Positions 55,364 through 63,540 of a stretch of DNA of 64,000 nt are shown one piece after another. The notes under the pieces are model-generated. The model saw only the letters and a list, made by a program, of their open reading frames with translations, had not been told where the DNA came from and ran no database searches. The stretch's first letter is position 1; every line of letters starts with the position of its first letter. The stretch spans positions 1 to 64,000 of the forward strand of contig JAHHDR010000004.1 of NCBI GenBank assembly GCA_019739215.1. The letters are read 5' to 3'. Made by a program: the position numbers and the translations under genes. This stretch comes from Rhizobium sp. GTDB taxonomy: Bacteria > Pseudomonadota > Alphaproteobacteria > Rhizobiales > Rhizobiaceae.

Positions 55364-55615
55364 ATGAACGAGACCATTCGCGAACTACTCAAGAAACATG
55401 CCGGCCTGCAGGTCGACGTCGACGCCCTCGATGGCGGCGCGGACCTTTATGCGGCAGGCCTTTCCTCCTTCGCCTCCGTGCAGCTGATGCTGGCAATCGA
55501 AGAGCGCTTCGACATCGAATTTCCCGACAGCCTGCTCAATCGCAAGAGCTTCCAGAGCGTCGATGCAATCGCACGCACGGTGTCCTCGATCACGGATGAC
55601 AGGAAGGTCGCCTGA
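55364..55615 (+). CDS. Aminoacyl carrier protein (phosphopantetheine-binding)
   Basis: An 83-residue acyl-carrier-type protein. Three helices are evident, and the 4'-phosphopantetheine attachment site is S35 in YAAGLSSFASVQLMLAIEERF, which replaces the D-S-L of fatty-acid ACP by S-S-F. This variant is typical of the carrier proteins that pair with rhizobial amino acid:[carrier protein] ligases. The gene heads an operon: a flavoprotein dehydrogenase gene overlaps its stop by 1 bp, and the cognate ligase gene follows that. The predicted role is to hold an amino acid as a thioester on the pantetheine arm while other enzymes act on it. The start has an AAAGGAAACGGGG ribosome site. Confidence 0.9.
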   Translation: MNETIRELLKKHAGLQVDVDALDGGADLYAAGLSSFASVQLMLAIEERFDIEFPDSLLNRKSFQSVDAIARTVSSITDDRKVA

Positions 55616-56796
55616 TGAACATCCCCGTCAATCTGGCCGTGGGCAGCCTGACGGACCGGGCCACGCGCGTGGCGACGGTCGCCAGGGCTTCTGCGGACGA
55701 GGTGGATCACCTTGGACGATTCCCCCGTGAAGCGATCGACGCCATGAAAGCCGAGCGGCTTCTCTCGATCCAGATCCCAACCGAGCTCGGCGGAGAAGGC
55801 GCGCGAACAGGCGAGATCGCCGAAATCTGCTCGATCATCGGCCAGTCCTGCGCGTCCTCGGCCATGGTTTTCGCCATGCATCACATCAAGCTCTCTAGCC
55901 TGGTGGAGCATGGCATCGACACCGAATGGCATCGCGGCTTCATGCGCCGCATCGTCTCCGAGCAGTTGCTGATCGGCTCGGCAACGACCGAGGCTGGTAT
56001 TGGCGGCAACCTGCGCAACTCGCTCTGCGCGATCGAGGTCGACGGCGACACCTGCCGCCTGACCAAGGACGCCTCCGTGATTTCCTACGGGCAGAACGCG
56101 GATGCGATCCTGATCACCTCCCGCGCCCACAAAGACGCCGCCACCAGCGACCAGGTCATGACCGTGTTCACGCGCGAGCAATATTCGCTGGTCAAGACGC
56201 ATGACTGGGACACGCTGGGCATGCGCGGCACCTGCTCGGAGGGTTTTCTGTTTACCGGCGAGGCACCGGCGGCACAGATTTTCCCCAAGCCCTTCGCGGA
56301 AATCGCGGCCCAGTCGATGCTGGCCAACAGCCATATCCTATGGAGTGGCGTCTGGTACGGCATCGCAGTCGACGCGGTGAGCCGCGCGCAGGCCTTCGTT
56401 CGCGCCGCTGCCCGCAAGACGCCGGGCACCGTGCCGCCGGGCGCCATCCGTCTCGCCGAGGTTTCCAACCTGCTGCAGATGATGAAGTCGAATGTCGTGG
56501 CGGCCGTGAAGGCCTATGAAGACGCCAGGCATGACGAGGAGAAGCTTTCTTCCGTGGCCTTCGCGGTGGCGATGAACAATGTCAAGATCGCGTCGTCCGA
56601 GACGATCCTCACCATCATCAACCACGCCATGCTGATCTGCGGCATCATGGGCTACAAGAACGGCACGCCTTTCAGCCTCGGCCGGCACCTGCGCGATGCG
56701 CATTCGGCCCAGCTCATGATCTCGAACGACCGCATCCTCGGCAACACGTCAACCATGCTCCTGATCCACAAGCAGGACACGAGCCTTCTGGGATAA
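55615..56796 (+). CDS. Acyl-CoA dehydrogenase family flavoprotein, aaCP-associated
   Basis: A 393-residue FAD enzyme with the three-domain acyl-CoA dehydrogenase fold: the N-terminal helical domain to about residue 120, a beta domain that includes [19 protein letters not shown] and [14 protein letters not shown], and a C-terminal four-helix domain ending [18 protein letters not shown]. It overlaps the carrier protein gene by 1 bp (TGATG), so the two are made together. That context suggests the substrate is an amino acid bound to the carrier, as with the prolyl-carrier dehydrogenases of pyrrole antibiotics. The identity of the base that abstracts the proton is not clear to me, so the reaction (dehydrogenation or another redox step) remains open. 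Confidence 0.85.
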   Translation: MNIPVNLAVGSLTDRATRVATVARASADEVDHLGRFPREAIDAMKAERLLSIQIPTELGGEGARTGEIAEICSIIGQSCASSAMVFAMHHIKLSSLVEHGIDTEWHRGFMRRIVSEQLLIGSATTEAGIGGNLRNSLCAIEVDGDTCRLTKDASVISYGQNADAILITSRAHKDAATSDQVMTVFTREQYSLVKTHDWDTLGMRGTCSEGFLFTGEAPAAQIFPKPFAEIAAQSMLANSHILWSGVWYGIAVDAVSRAQAFVRAAARKTPGTVPPGAIRLAEVSNLLQMMKSNVVAAVKAYEDARHDEEKLSSVAFAVAMNNVKIASSETILTIINHAMLICGIMGYKNGTPFSLGRHLRDAHSAQLMISNDRILGNTSTMLLIHKQDTSLLG

Positions 56797-56801
56797 TCAT
56801 C

Positions 56802-57710
56802 ATGGACATGCAGGTCTCCTTGCTCGACCGGCTCTTCGACGCCGGCCTCCTGATCGAAACCGGCGTCGACGGCCTCTATGGCCGCTCTGGCCAGTTCGAG
56901 GACGTGATCGCGGCTTTCGAGCGGCTGATCGACAAGGTCGGTGGCGGCGATGGCGCCGAAGCCATCCGCTTTCCGCCCGGCATGGCGATGAGCTTCTTCG
57001 AGAAGAGTGGCTACATGAAGAGTTTCCCGCAGCTTGCGGGCACCGTGCATGCCTTCTGCGGCAACGACCATGACCATATCGGGCTGCTTCAGTGCATGGA
57101 AGAAGGCAAGGACTGGACCAAGGACCAGAAGGCGACCGACATCGCTCTGACGCCCGCCGCCTGCTATCCGCTCTATCCGACCATCGCCAAGCGTGGTCCG
57201 ATCGCCATGACCGGTGGCCTCTATGACCTGCAATCCTATTGCTTTCGTCATGAACCTTCGAAAGAACCGACGCGCCAGCAGATGTTCCGGATGCGGGAAT
57301 ATGTCTGCATGGGGACCGAAGCCCATGTCACCGACTTCCGCCAGCTTTGGATGGATCGCGGTGTGAAGATGCTGGCAGATCTTGGCCTGCCGGTCGAGAT
57401 CGATGTCGCCAACGACCCGTTCTTCGGTCGCGCCGGCCGCCTGCTCGCCAACAACCAGCGGGACCAGAACCTGAAGTTCGAGCTGCTGATCCCTGTCAAC
57501 TCAACCGCCAATCCGACAGCCTGCATGAGCTTCAACTATCACCAGGACGCGTTCGGTCAGAAATGGGGCCTCAGCCTCGCCGATGGCAGCGTGGCGCATA
57601 CGGCCTGCGTCGGCTTCGGCCTGGAGCGCATCGCGCTGGCGCTGTTCGCCCATCACGGCCTCGACGTGAAGGTCTGGCCGGAGCACGTCCGCAAGGCGCT
57701 CTGGGGCTGA
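56802..57710 (+). CDS. Amino acid:[carrier protein] ligase (SerRS-like)
   Basis: A 302-residue class II synthetase relative that activates a small amino acid with ATP and transfers it to the adjacent carrier protein instead of to tRNA. The tRNA-binding coiled coil of SerRS is absent. Motif 2 is [11 protein letters not shown] (162-172) and motif 3 [12 protein letters not shown] (271-282). C121, E166 and C269 match in spacing the zinc ligands I recall from the Bradyrhizobium enzyme (Cys131, Glu176, Cys279). Known homologues charge glycine or alanine; the amino acid here cannot be read. It lies 5 bases after the dehydrogenase gene and 4 bases before the DUF1839 gene. A seryl-tRNA synthetase annotation would be wrong. 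Confidence 0.92.
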   Translation: MDMQVSLLDRLFDAGLLIETGVDGLYGRSGQFEDVIAAFERLIDKVGGGDGAEAIRFPPGMAMSFFEKSGYMKSFPQLAGTVHAFCGNDHDHIGLLQCMEEGKDWTKDQKATDIALTPAACYPLYPTIAKRGPIAMTGGLYDLQSYCFRHEPSKEPTRQQMFRMREYVCMGTEAHVTDFRQLWMDRGVKMLADLGLPVEIDVANDPFFGRAGRLLANNQRDQNLKFELLIPVNSTANPTACMSFNYHQDAFGQKWGLSLADGSVAHTACVGFGLERIALALFAHHGLDVKVWPEHVRKALWG

Positions 57711-57714
57711 GCGA

Positions 57715-58680
57715 ATGAACGCAGTGTTCCCTGCCCTGCGGCCCGACGGCTACCAGCCGCATGCGTTGCATTCCAGCGAGCGCATCTGGCCGGAAACCAA
57801 TTGCTATGTCGATCTCTGGATCGAAGTGCTGAACGCTATGGGCCTGCCACCGGAAGCGATGCTGGGTTTCACCCTCACCCAAGATTTCGAGGGCGACCAG
57901 TTCACCTTCTTCAAGGTGCCGCTGGAGGATCTCGAAAGCCTTTATGGCATCCGGGTGACGGAGCTTGCGATCTTCGACCGGGTCGAGGATCATATCAGCC
58001 AGCAGATTGACCGGGGCCGGCTCTGCCTCGTCGAGATGGACTCGTTCTACATGCCCGACACGCAGGGCGTGGCCTACCGCACCGAGCACGGCAAGACGAC
58101 GGTCGCGGTCAATCGCCTGTCCGAGGCGGAGCGGGAGATCGACTATTTCCACAATGGCGGCTATTTCCGCTTGAGCGGCGAGGACTTCGACGGGCTATTC
58201 GGCCGGCTCTATCCGGAGGGTTCGCCGCCATTCCTGCCATACACGGAATTCGCCAAGCTTCCCGAACAGGTTCCGGGCGATTCGACCATGCGCATGGAGG
58301 CACGCTCCCTGCTCGGACGCCATATCCGCCGCATGCCCGATGCGAACCCGGTGGCGGCCTTCGCCAAGGTGCTGCCGGAACAGGTGGGTTTCGTCGCCGA
58401 CAGGCCGTTCGGCTTCTTCCACAAATATGCCTTCAACACGCTCCGCCAACTCGGCGCCAATTTCGAACTGCTCGCCACGCATCTCGACTGGATGGAGCGC
58501 AGCGAATTCGATGCGGCGATCGCGGCTTCGCTCCGGATAGCCGAGACGGCAAAGAGCGTGCAGTTCCAGCTTGCCCGCGCCGTCACCCGGCGCAAGTTCG
58601 ACACGCTCGCCCAGGGGCTTGATCCCGCCATCGAAGCATGGGACCAACTCAGCGGCCTGATGCGTCGCGCTGCGCGCTGA
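57715..58680 (+). CDS. DUF1839 family protein, possible aminoacyl transferase
   Basis: A 321-residue protein that always accompanies such ligase-carrier pairs in my memory of rhizobial genomes. The N-terminal half has a pattern like the papain-like acyltransferase BtrH of butirosin synthesis: a Cys at the start of a helix (C30 in ETNCYVDLW, followed by VLNAMGLPPEAMLGFTL), then VEMDSFYMPD (D109, Y112), then H125 in TEHGKTTVAVN. In BtrH the corresponding features accept an aminoacyl chain from a carrier protein and pass it to an amine. I infer that this protein takes the amino acid from the carrier to an unknown acceptor. The C-terminal third is helical. Family assignment is good; function is inference. 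Confidence 0.8.
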   Translation: MNAVFPALRPDGYQPHALHSSERIWPETNCYVDLWIEVLNAMGLPPEAMLGFTLTQDFEGDQFTFFKVPLEDLESLYGIRVTELAIFDRVEDHISQQIDRGRLCLVEMDSFYMPDTQGVAYRTEHGKTTVAVNRLSEAEREIDYFHNGGYFRLSGEDFDGLFGRLYPEGSPPFLPYTEFAKLPEQVPGDSTMRMEARSLLGRHIRRMPDANPVAAFAKVLPEQVGFVADRPFGFFHKYAFNTLRQLGANFELLATHLDWMERSEFDAAIAASLRIAETAKSVQFQLARAVTRRKFDTLAQGLDPAIEAWDQLSGLMRRAAR

Positions 58681-58744
58681 TCGAGGTCAGATCAATGCTG
58701 TAGCTGCTCTTTCGGAGCGGCTTTGCCATGAGGGTTCAGGCGCG

Positions 58745-61207
58745 ATGGCGATCTTCAGAGGTCTCGGCAACAGGAGTGACCGGCCACTCAACAGTGGCTG
58801 GCAGATGATCGTTTCCGATGCCGGCCAGTTCGCCACGCCCGCCGACATTCCGGCCACCCAGACGCGCATCGCAGCCCCGGTGCCGGGGACGGTGGCGCAG
58901 GCGCTCGAAGCGGCCGGGCGATTTGACCGGTCTGCGCCGGCGCCGCTGGAAAACCTTGATTTCTGGTATCTGCTCGATCTCGCGGGCGAACCGTCCGGGC
59001 CGGCCAGGCTGATCTTCGAGGGGCTGGCCACGATTGCCGAGGTCTATCTCAACGGCGCGCGCATCCTCGACAGCCGCAGCCAGTTCGTCAGCAACGACGT
59101 GCCAGTGACACTGGCCGGCAATGATCATCTCGCGATCGCCTTCCGGGCTCTGGCGCCACATCTCAAGGCGCCCGGGCCGCGCGCGAAATGGCGGCCGCAG
59201 ATGATCACGCCACCCGGCATGCGGATGGTGCGGGCGACATTGCTGGGCCACATGCCCGGCTGGTGCCCGGAGGTCCATGCCGTCGGTCCCTGGCGTCCGG
59301 TGCACCTGCTCAGGGATGGCGGCATCGAGATTGACGATCTCAGGATCAGCGCCGCGCTTTCAGCCGATGGCAAAGGGCTGCTCGACCTATCCTTTCGCTT
59401 CTCGGGCCGCGCGACCGACCTGCGCATTCTCTGCGGCGAGGCGATGACGCCGGTGACCCTTTCAGCCGAGGACCGGCTGAGCGCGTCGATGACCATGGAC
59501 GCCGTGATGCCGTGGTGGCCGCATACCCACGGCGCCCCGACGCTCTATCCACTGTCGCTCGTCGTCGACGGGCGCCAACTGCCGCTCGGCAGGGTCGGGT
59601 TCCGCAATATCGCGCTCGACCGCGGCGTTGACGGGCGAGGCTTCGGCCTTGGGATCAATGGCGTGCCGGTGTTCTGCCGGGGTGCCGTCTGGACGACATC
59701 CGATATCGTCAACCTGCCCGGCGGAAAGGCCGACTACGCGCACTGGCTCAGGCTGGCGCGCGACGCCGGCATGAACATGATCCGAATCGGCGGCACGATG
59801 GCCTATGAGACTCGCGACTTCTACGATCTCTGCGACGAACTCGGCATCATGGTGTGGCAGGATTTCATGTTCGCCAATTTCGACTATCCGGCAGCGGATG
59901 CGGAATTCGCGGGCCTCGTGCGCCGCGAGGCGGAAGACCTGCTGGGCGCCCTGCAGGGCTCGCCATCGCTGACCGTGCTCTGCGGCGGCTCTGAGATCTA
60001 CCAGCAGGCGGCGATGATGGGCCTGCCACCCCGCGCCTGGACAGGGCCGGTGACGGAAGAAATCCTGCCTGAGGTCTACGAGACACATCGGCCCGATGTG
60101 ATCTACGTGCCCAACACCCCGTTCGGTGGGGCGATGCCGTTTTCGCCGAACGAGGGGATTACCCATTACTACGGCGTCGGCGCCTATTGCCGACCACTCG
60201 ACGATGCACGGCGCGCCGAAGTGCGCTTCTCGGCAGAGAGCCTCGCCTTCGCGCAGGTGCCGGAACAGGTGACGCTCGACGCGCACCTGCCGGTGCCGCC
60301 GGTTCACCATCCCGACTGGAAGGCGCGGGTGCCGCGCGATCGCGGCGCGTCGTGGGATTTCGAGGATGTCAGGGATCACTATCTGCAGGAACTCTACGGC
60401 TTCGATCCGGCCCGGCTCAGGCGCGAGGATCCGGCGCGATATCTCGATTTCTCGCGTGCCGTCACGGCGGAGGTGAGCGAGAGCGTCTACGCCGAATGGC
60501 GCCGGCCCGGCTCGACCTCGGCCGGAGGGCTGGTCTGGACCCTGCAGGACCTGTTGCCGGGCCCGGGATGGGGCGTGATCGATTCGACCGGCCTGCCGAA
60601 GCCGGTCTGGCATGGCCTGCGGCGCGCCTTCAGACCCGTGCAATTGCTGCTCTCCGACGAGGGCACCAACGGGCTCGATGTCCATGTGATCAACGAGACA
60701 GCCGAGGCGCTGCCGCTTGTCCTCGAGGTGAGCGCGTTGCGGGACGGCGCCCAGCCCGTTGTCGCCGGCAGGAGGGAGATATTGTTGCAGCCGCGCGGGG
60801 GGGCGAGCCTCGCCGCGACCGACATTTTCGGGGCGTTCTTCGACACCACCTATGCCTTCCGCTTCGGACCGCCGGCGCATGACGTCACAGTCGCGACACT
60901 GTCGGCGGGCGAGCGGGAGATCACATCGGCCTACCACTTTCCGCGTGGGCGGGCAGCGGCCCTGCATCCCGCACAGATCACCGCCGAGATCGGCGAGGAC
61001 ACGGACGGCGCCTTTGTGGCCGTCGCCTGCGATCGGCTGGCGCAGTCGGTCAACCTCGCCTTTTCGGGCTATCTGCCTGGGGACAACTGGTTTCATCTTG
61101 CGCCGGGGCGACAGAAGATCGTACGTCTGGTGCCATTCGGCGCTCGGCCGGAGCAAGTGGCGGGCGAGATCCGACAGCTTGGGACATCGAGCGTGCTCCA
61201 CGTCTGA
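58745..61207 (+). CDS. Glycoside hydrolase family 2, beta-mannosidase-like
   Basis: An 820-residue enzyme with the GH2 layout: a jelly-roll sugar-binding domain (1-170), an immunoglobulin-like domain (about 190-285) and a TIM barrel (about 290-620) with a beta-sandwich after it. The barrel carries GIMVWQDFMFANFDYP, typical of beta-mannosidases, and E417 in GGSEIYQQ at the acid/base position. No signal peptide is visible, so it should act in the cytoplasm on imported or lipid-linked sugars. It is 64 bp after DUF1839 and nine bases before the GH5 gene. A role in trimming or building a mannose-containing glycan is inference. Confidence 0.85.
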   Translation: MAIFRGLGNRSDRPLNSGWQMIVSDAGQFATPADIPATQTRIAAPVPGTVAQALEAAGRFDRSAPAPLENLDFWYLLDLAGEPSGPARLIFEGLATIAEVYLNGARILDSRSQFVSNDVPVTLAGNDHLAIAFRALAPHLKAPGPRAKWRPQMITPPGMRMVRATLLGHMPGWCPEVHAVGPWRPVHLLRDGGIEIDDLRISAALSADGKGLLDLSFRFSGRATDLRILCGEAMTPVTLSAEDRLSASMTMDAVMPWWPHTHGAPTLYPLSLVVDGRQLPLGRVGFRNIALDRGVDGRGFGLGINGVPVFCRGAVWTTSDIVNLPGGKADYAHWLRLARDAGMNMIRIGGTMAYETRDFYDLCDELGIMVWQDFMFANFDYPAADAEFAGLVRREAEDLLGALQGSPSLTVLCGGSEIYQQAAMMGLPPRAWTGPVTEEILPEVYETHRPDVIYVPNTPFGGAMPFSPNEGITHYYGVGAYCRPLDDARRAEVRFSAESLAFAQVPEQVTLDAHLPVPPVHHPDWKARVPRDRGASWDFEDVRDHYLQELYGFDPARLRREDPARYLDFSRAVTAEVSESVYAEWRRPGSTSAGGLVWTLQDLLPGPGWGVIDSTGLPKPVWHGLRRAFRPVQLLLSDEGTNGLDVHVINETAEALPLVLEVSALRDGAQPVVAGRREILLQPRGGASLAATDIFGAFFDTTYAFRFGPPAHDVTVATLSAGEREITSAYHFPRGRAAALHPAQITAEIGEDTDGAFVAVACDRLAQSVNLAFSGYLPGDNWFHLAPGRQKIVRLVPFGARPEQVAGEIRQLGTSSVLHV

Positions 61208-61215
61208 GGGGATCC

Positions 61216-62274
61216 ATGACGTCCAGCCTGCTCAAGGGACTTGCCGCAATCCTTATTTCCTTCGCAACCGCGCAGCCTGCGCTGTCGGCTGCGACGTCTT
61301 GCTTCCGCGGCATCAACATTTCCGGTGCCGAGTTCGGCCAGGGCAGAGGCGAGGTCGACAAGGACTATGTCTGGCCTTCGATCGAGACGCTCGACTATTT
61401 CGAAGCCAAGGGTTTCAACAGCGTACGGCTGCCGTTCAAGTGGGAGCGGCTTCAGCCCAAGCTGATGACCGAGTTCGACGAGGCGGAACTGTCGCGGCTG
61501 ATGGAGACGGTCGAACTGATCCGCGCCCGCGGCATGAAGACCATCCTCGATCCGCACAATTACGGCCGCTACGATGACAAGATCATCGGCTCTGAAGAGG
61601 TGCCGCACGAGGCCTTTGCCGACTTCTGGACGCGGCTTGCGCGCCTCTATGCCAATGACAAGGACGTGGTGTTCGGCCTGATGAACGAGCCGAACCAGAT
61701 GCCGGTGGCCCAGTGGGTCGACGCCGCCAATGCCGCGACGGACGCGATCCGGTCGCGTACAGGTGCATCCAACCTCATCCTGGTCCCGGGAACCGCATGG
61801 TCGGGCGCGCATAGCTGGATGAAGCCGATCGACGGCGAGCCGAACGGTATCGCGCTCCAGAAATACCGGGATTCCGGCAACAACTTCGCCTTCGAGGTGC
61901 ATCAGTATTTCGATGACGATTTCTCAGGCACAAAGGGCAACTGCTCGCGCATCCGGGACGCAGTGGCGGCGGTGGACACGTTCACCGACTGGCTGAGGGC
62001 GAACGGCCATCGCGGCATGCTAGGTGAGTTCGGCGCGCCCAAGAGCAAGGCCTGCGTCGCCGGCATCAAGGCGATGGTGGATGTCGTCGAGCGCAACAAG
62101 GATGTGTGGACCGGCTGGACCTACTGGGTCGCGGGTGACTGGTGGTCCCCGGACGAGCCGCTCAATATCCAGCCGACCGAGGACGGAGACCGGCCGCAGC
62201 TTCAGGGCCTGCTGCCGGCGCTGCGCGACCTTTCCGCCGAGGGCACCAAATGCCCGGCACTCGATGGCCGTTGA
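61216..62274 (+). CDS. Secreted glycoside hydrolase family 5 (cellulase-like)
   Basis: A 352-residue exported glycanase. The signal peptide is residues 1-25 (AAILISFATAQPALS). The GH5 TIM barrel has the acid/base E158 in FGLMNEPN and the nucleophile E271 in GMLGEFGAP, with R71 (NSVRLPFKW), H114-N115 and H229 in EVHQYF as family residues. It would cut beta-1,4 or similar glucan or mannan links in the periplasm or outside. Its 3' end overlaps the convergent Wzy-like gene by 73 bp. As the last gene of the aminoacyl-carrier operon it suggests a polysaccharide product. Confidence 0.9.
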   Translation: MTSSLLKGLAAILISFATAQPALSAATSCFRGINISGAEFGQGRGEVDKDYVWPSIETLDYFEAKGFNSVRLPFKWERLQPKLMTEFDEAELSRLMETVELIRARGMKTILDPHNYGRYDDKIIGSEEVPHEAFADFWTRLARLYANDKDVVFGLMNEPNQMPVAQWVDAANAATDAIRSRTGASNLILVPGTAWSGAHSWMKPIDGEPNGIALQKYRDSGNNFAFEVHQYFDDDFSGTKGNCSRIRDAVAAVDTFTDWLRANGHRGMLGEFGAPKSKACVAGIKAMVDVVERNKDVWTGWTYWVAGDWWSPDEPLNIQPTEDGDRPQLQGLLPALRDLSAEGTKCPALDGR

Positions 62275-63533
62275 GGCGCGGGCGCGAGCCAATCCCACAA
62301 CGACTTCGCTTTCGGCACGCTGACGGCCGCGGCCGTGCCTGTCAGGAACCACATCAGCGCCGCCGTCTTGATCGAGAAGAACGAGTTGGAAATCACCATG
62401 ATGAGGATCAGATAGAGGATCATCATCGAGTGGAAATCCCAGGCCCGCGCGCTTCGCAGCGGCTGGAAGACGAACAACGCCCAGAGCGCCGGAAACCCGA
62501 TGAGTCCGAACTTGGTCAGCGTATAGGCCATGCCTGAATCGGCGGTGAACCCATCGGTCGTTTCGACGCCCGCGACGACACCCAACGGCAGTTTCGACAG
62601 GATTGCCGCCGTCGCTTCGAGGCGACCGGACAGGCTGTTGTCGCCACCGTGGGTGCCGCTCGACAGTCCGTAGGCGCCGATCACCGCCAGGATGAACAGT
62701 GGCATCACCAGCCAGACCGTGCGGGGAATAATGCGGTAGAACGGGGTCAGCACCGCCATCAGAATGCAAGTGAACAGGCCGAAGCGGGCGTCGGCAAAAA
62801 CCGTCATCGCGATGGCCGCGGGAAACAGCAGCCATCGGCCCGACCAGCCGCGCCGGAACAGCGCCCAGGCAAAGATGAGCGCCCCGAAATTTCCCATGGA
62901 TACGGGTTCGAGGAAAACGGAGGAGACCCGATGCTGGCCGAGGAAGGGCAGGATCGTGCGCGGCTCGGGCCGCAGGCCGGAGATGAACAGGCCCTTGGTG
63001 GCGCCGAAGCTCTCGGCAAGGCTGACCGTGCCGCGCGAGATGTAGTAGCCGAGGACATTGAACCATTCGAGATAGATGTCGAGCAGGAAATATTCAAAGC
63101 AGGCAAAGGCCAGCACGATGGCGGCGGACCACACGACCAGCCGATCGGCAAGGCGGATATCGCGGAGGCGCGAGCCCATGGCGAAGAAGACAATCGGGAT
63201 GAGGATGTCGCGTAGCGCCTTGAGGTCGTTCTGCCCACGCAGCGTGAACAGGAAGATCATGTAGGTGGTGAAGATACCGAGCACGAGATAGAAACCCGCC
63301 CGCCTGTCTGCAGCCACCAGCAGCGCCGTGCCGATGATCGCCAGTTCCATGAGCATGACATGGCTGTCGCGAATGCCCATGACGCGGGTGTTGACGAAGC
63401 AAAGGAAGAAATTGAAGACCAGCCCGCCCATCACGCTGGATATGGCGCAGAAGCGCAGGAAACCCGACAGGAATGTCTCGTCGGTGTCGTGCTTGGGCTC
63501 GATGCTTGGTTCGATGCTGGCAATGGCCATCAT
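62202..63533 (-). CDS. Wzy/O-antigen-ligase-like polysaccharide membrane protein
   Basis: A 443-residue inner-membrane protein with about ten to eleven hydrophobic segments. A larger periplasmic loop near the centre includes RGTVSLAESFGATKGLFISGLRPEP and SSGTHGGDNSLSGRLEATAAIL. This layout suits an O-antigen polymerase/ligase, which joins repeat units of an exopolysaccharide at the periplasmic face. The start at 63533 has a GAGGAGG ribosome site that overlaps the stop of the upstream kinase-like gene (7-bp gap). The C-terminal 24 codons overlap the end of the convergent GH5 gene, so they may be non-conserved. Confidence 0.75.
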   Translation of the reverse strand: MMAIASIEPSIEPKHDTDETFLSGFLRFCAISSVMGGLVFNFFLCFVNTRVMGIRDSHVMLMELAIIGTALLVAADRRAGFYLVLGIFTTYMIFLFTLRGQNDLKALRDILIPIVFFAMGSRLRDIRLADRLVVWSAAIVLAFACFEYFLLDIYLEWFNVLGYYISRGTVSLAESFGATKGLFISGLRPEPRTILPFLGQHRVSSVFLEPVSMGNFGALIFAWALFRRGWSGRWLLFPAAIAMTVFADARFGLFTCILMAVLTPFYRIIPRTVWLVMPLFILAVIGAYGLSSGTHGGDNSLSGRLEATAAILSKLPLGVVAGVETTDGFTADSGMAYTLTKFGLIGFPALWALFVFQPLRSARAWDFHSMMILYLILIMVISNSFFSIKTAALMWFLTGTAAAVSVPKAKSLWDWLAPAPQRPSSAGHLVPSAERSRSAGSRP

Positions 63534-63540
63534 CGCCTCC

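Noticed and set aside
56802..57710. Seryl-tRNA synthetase
   Set aside because: The tRNA-binding N-terminal coiled coil is missing, and the zinc-ligand spacing and adjacent carrier protein identify an amino acid:[carrier protein] ligase.
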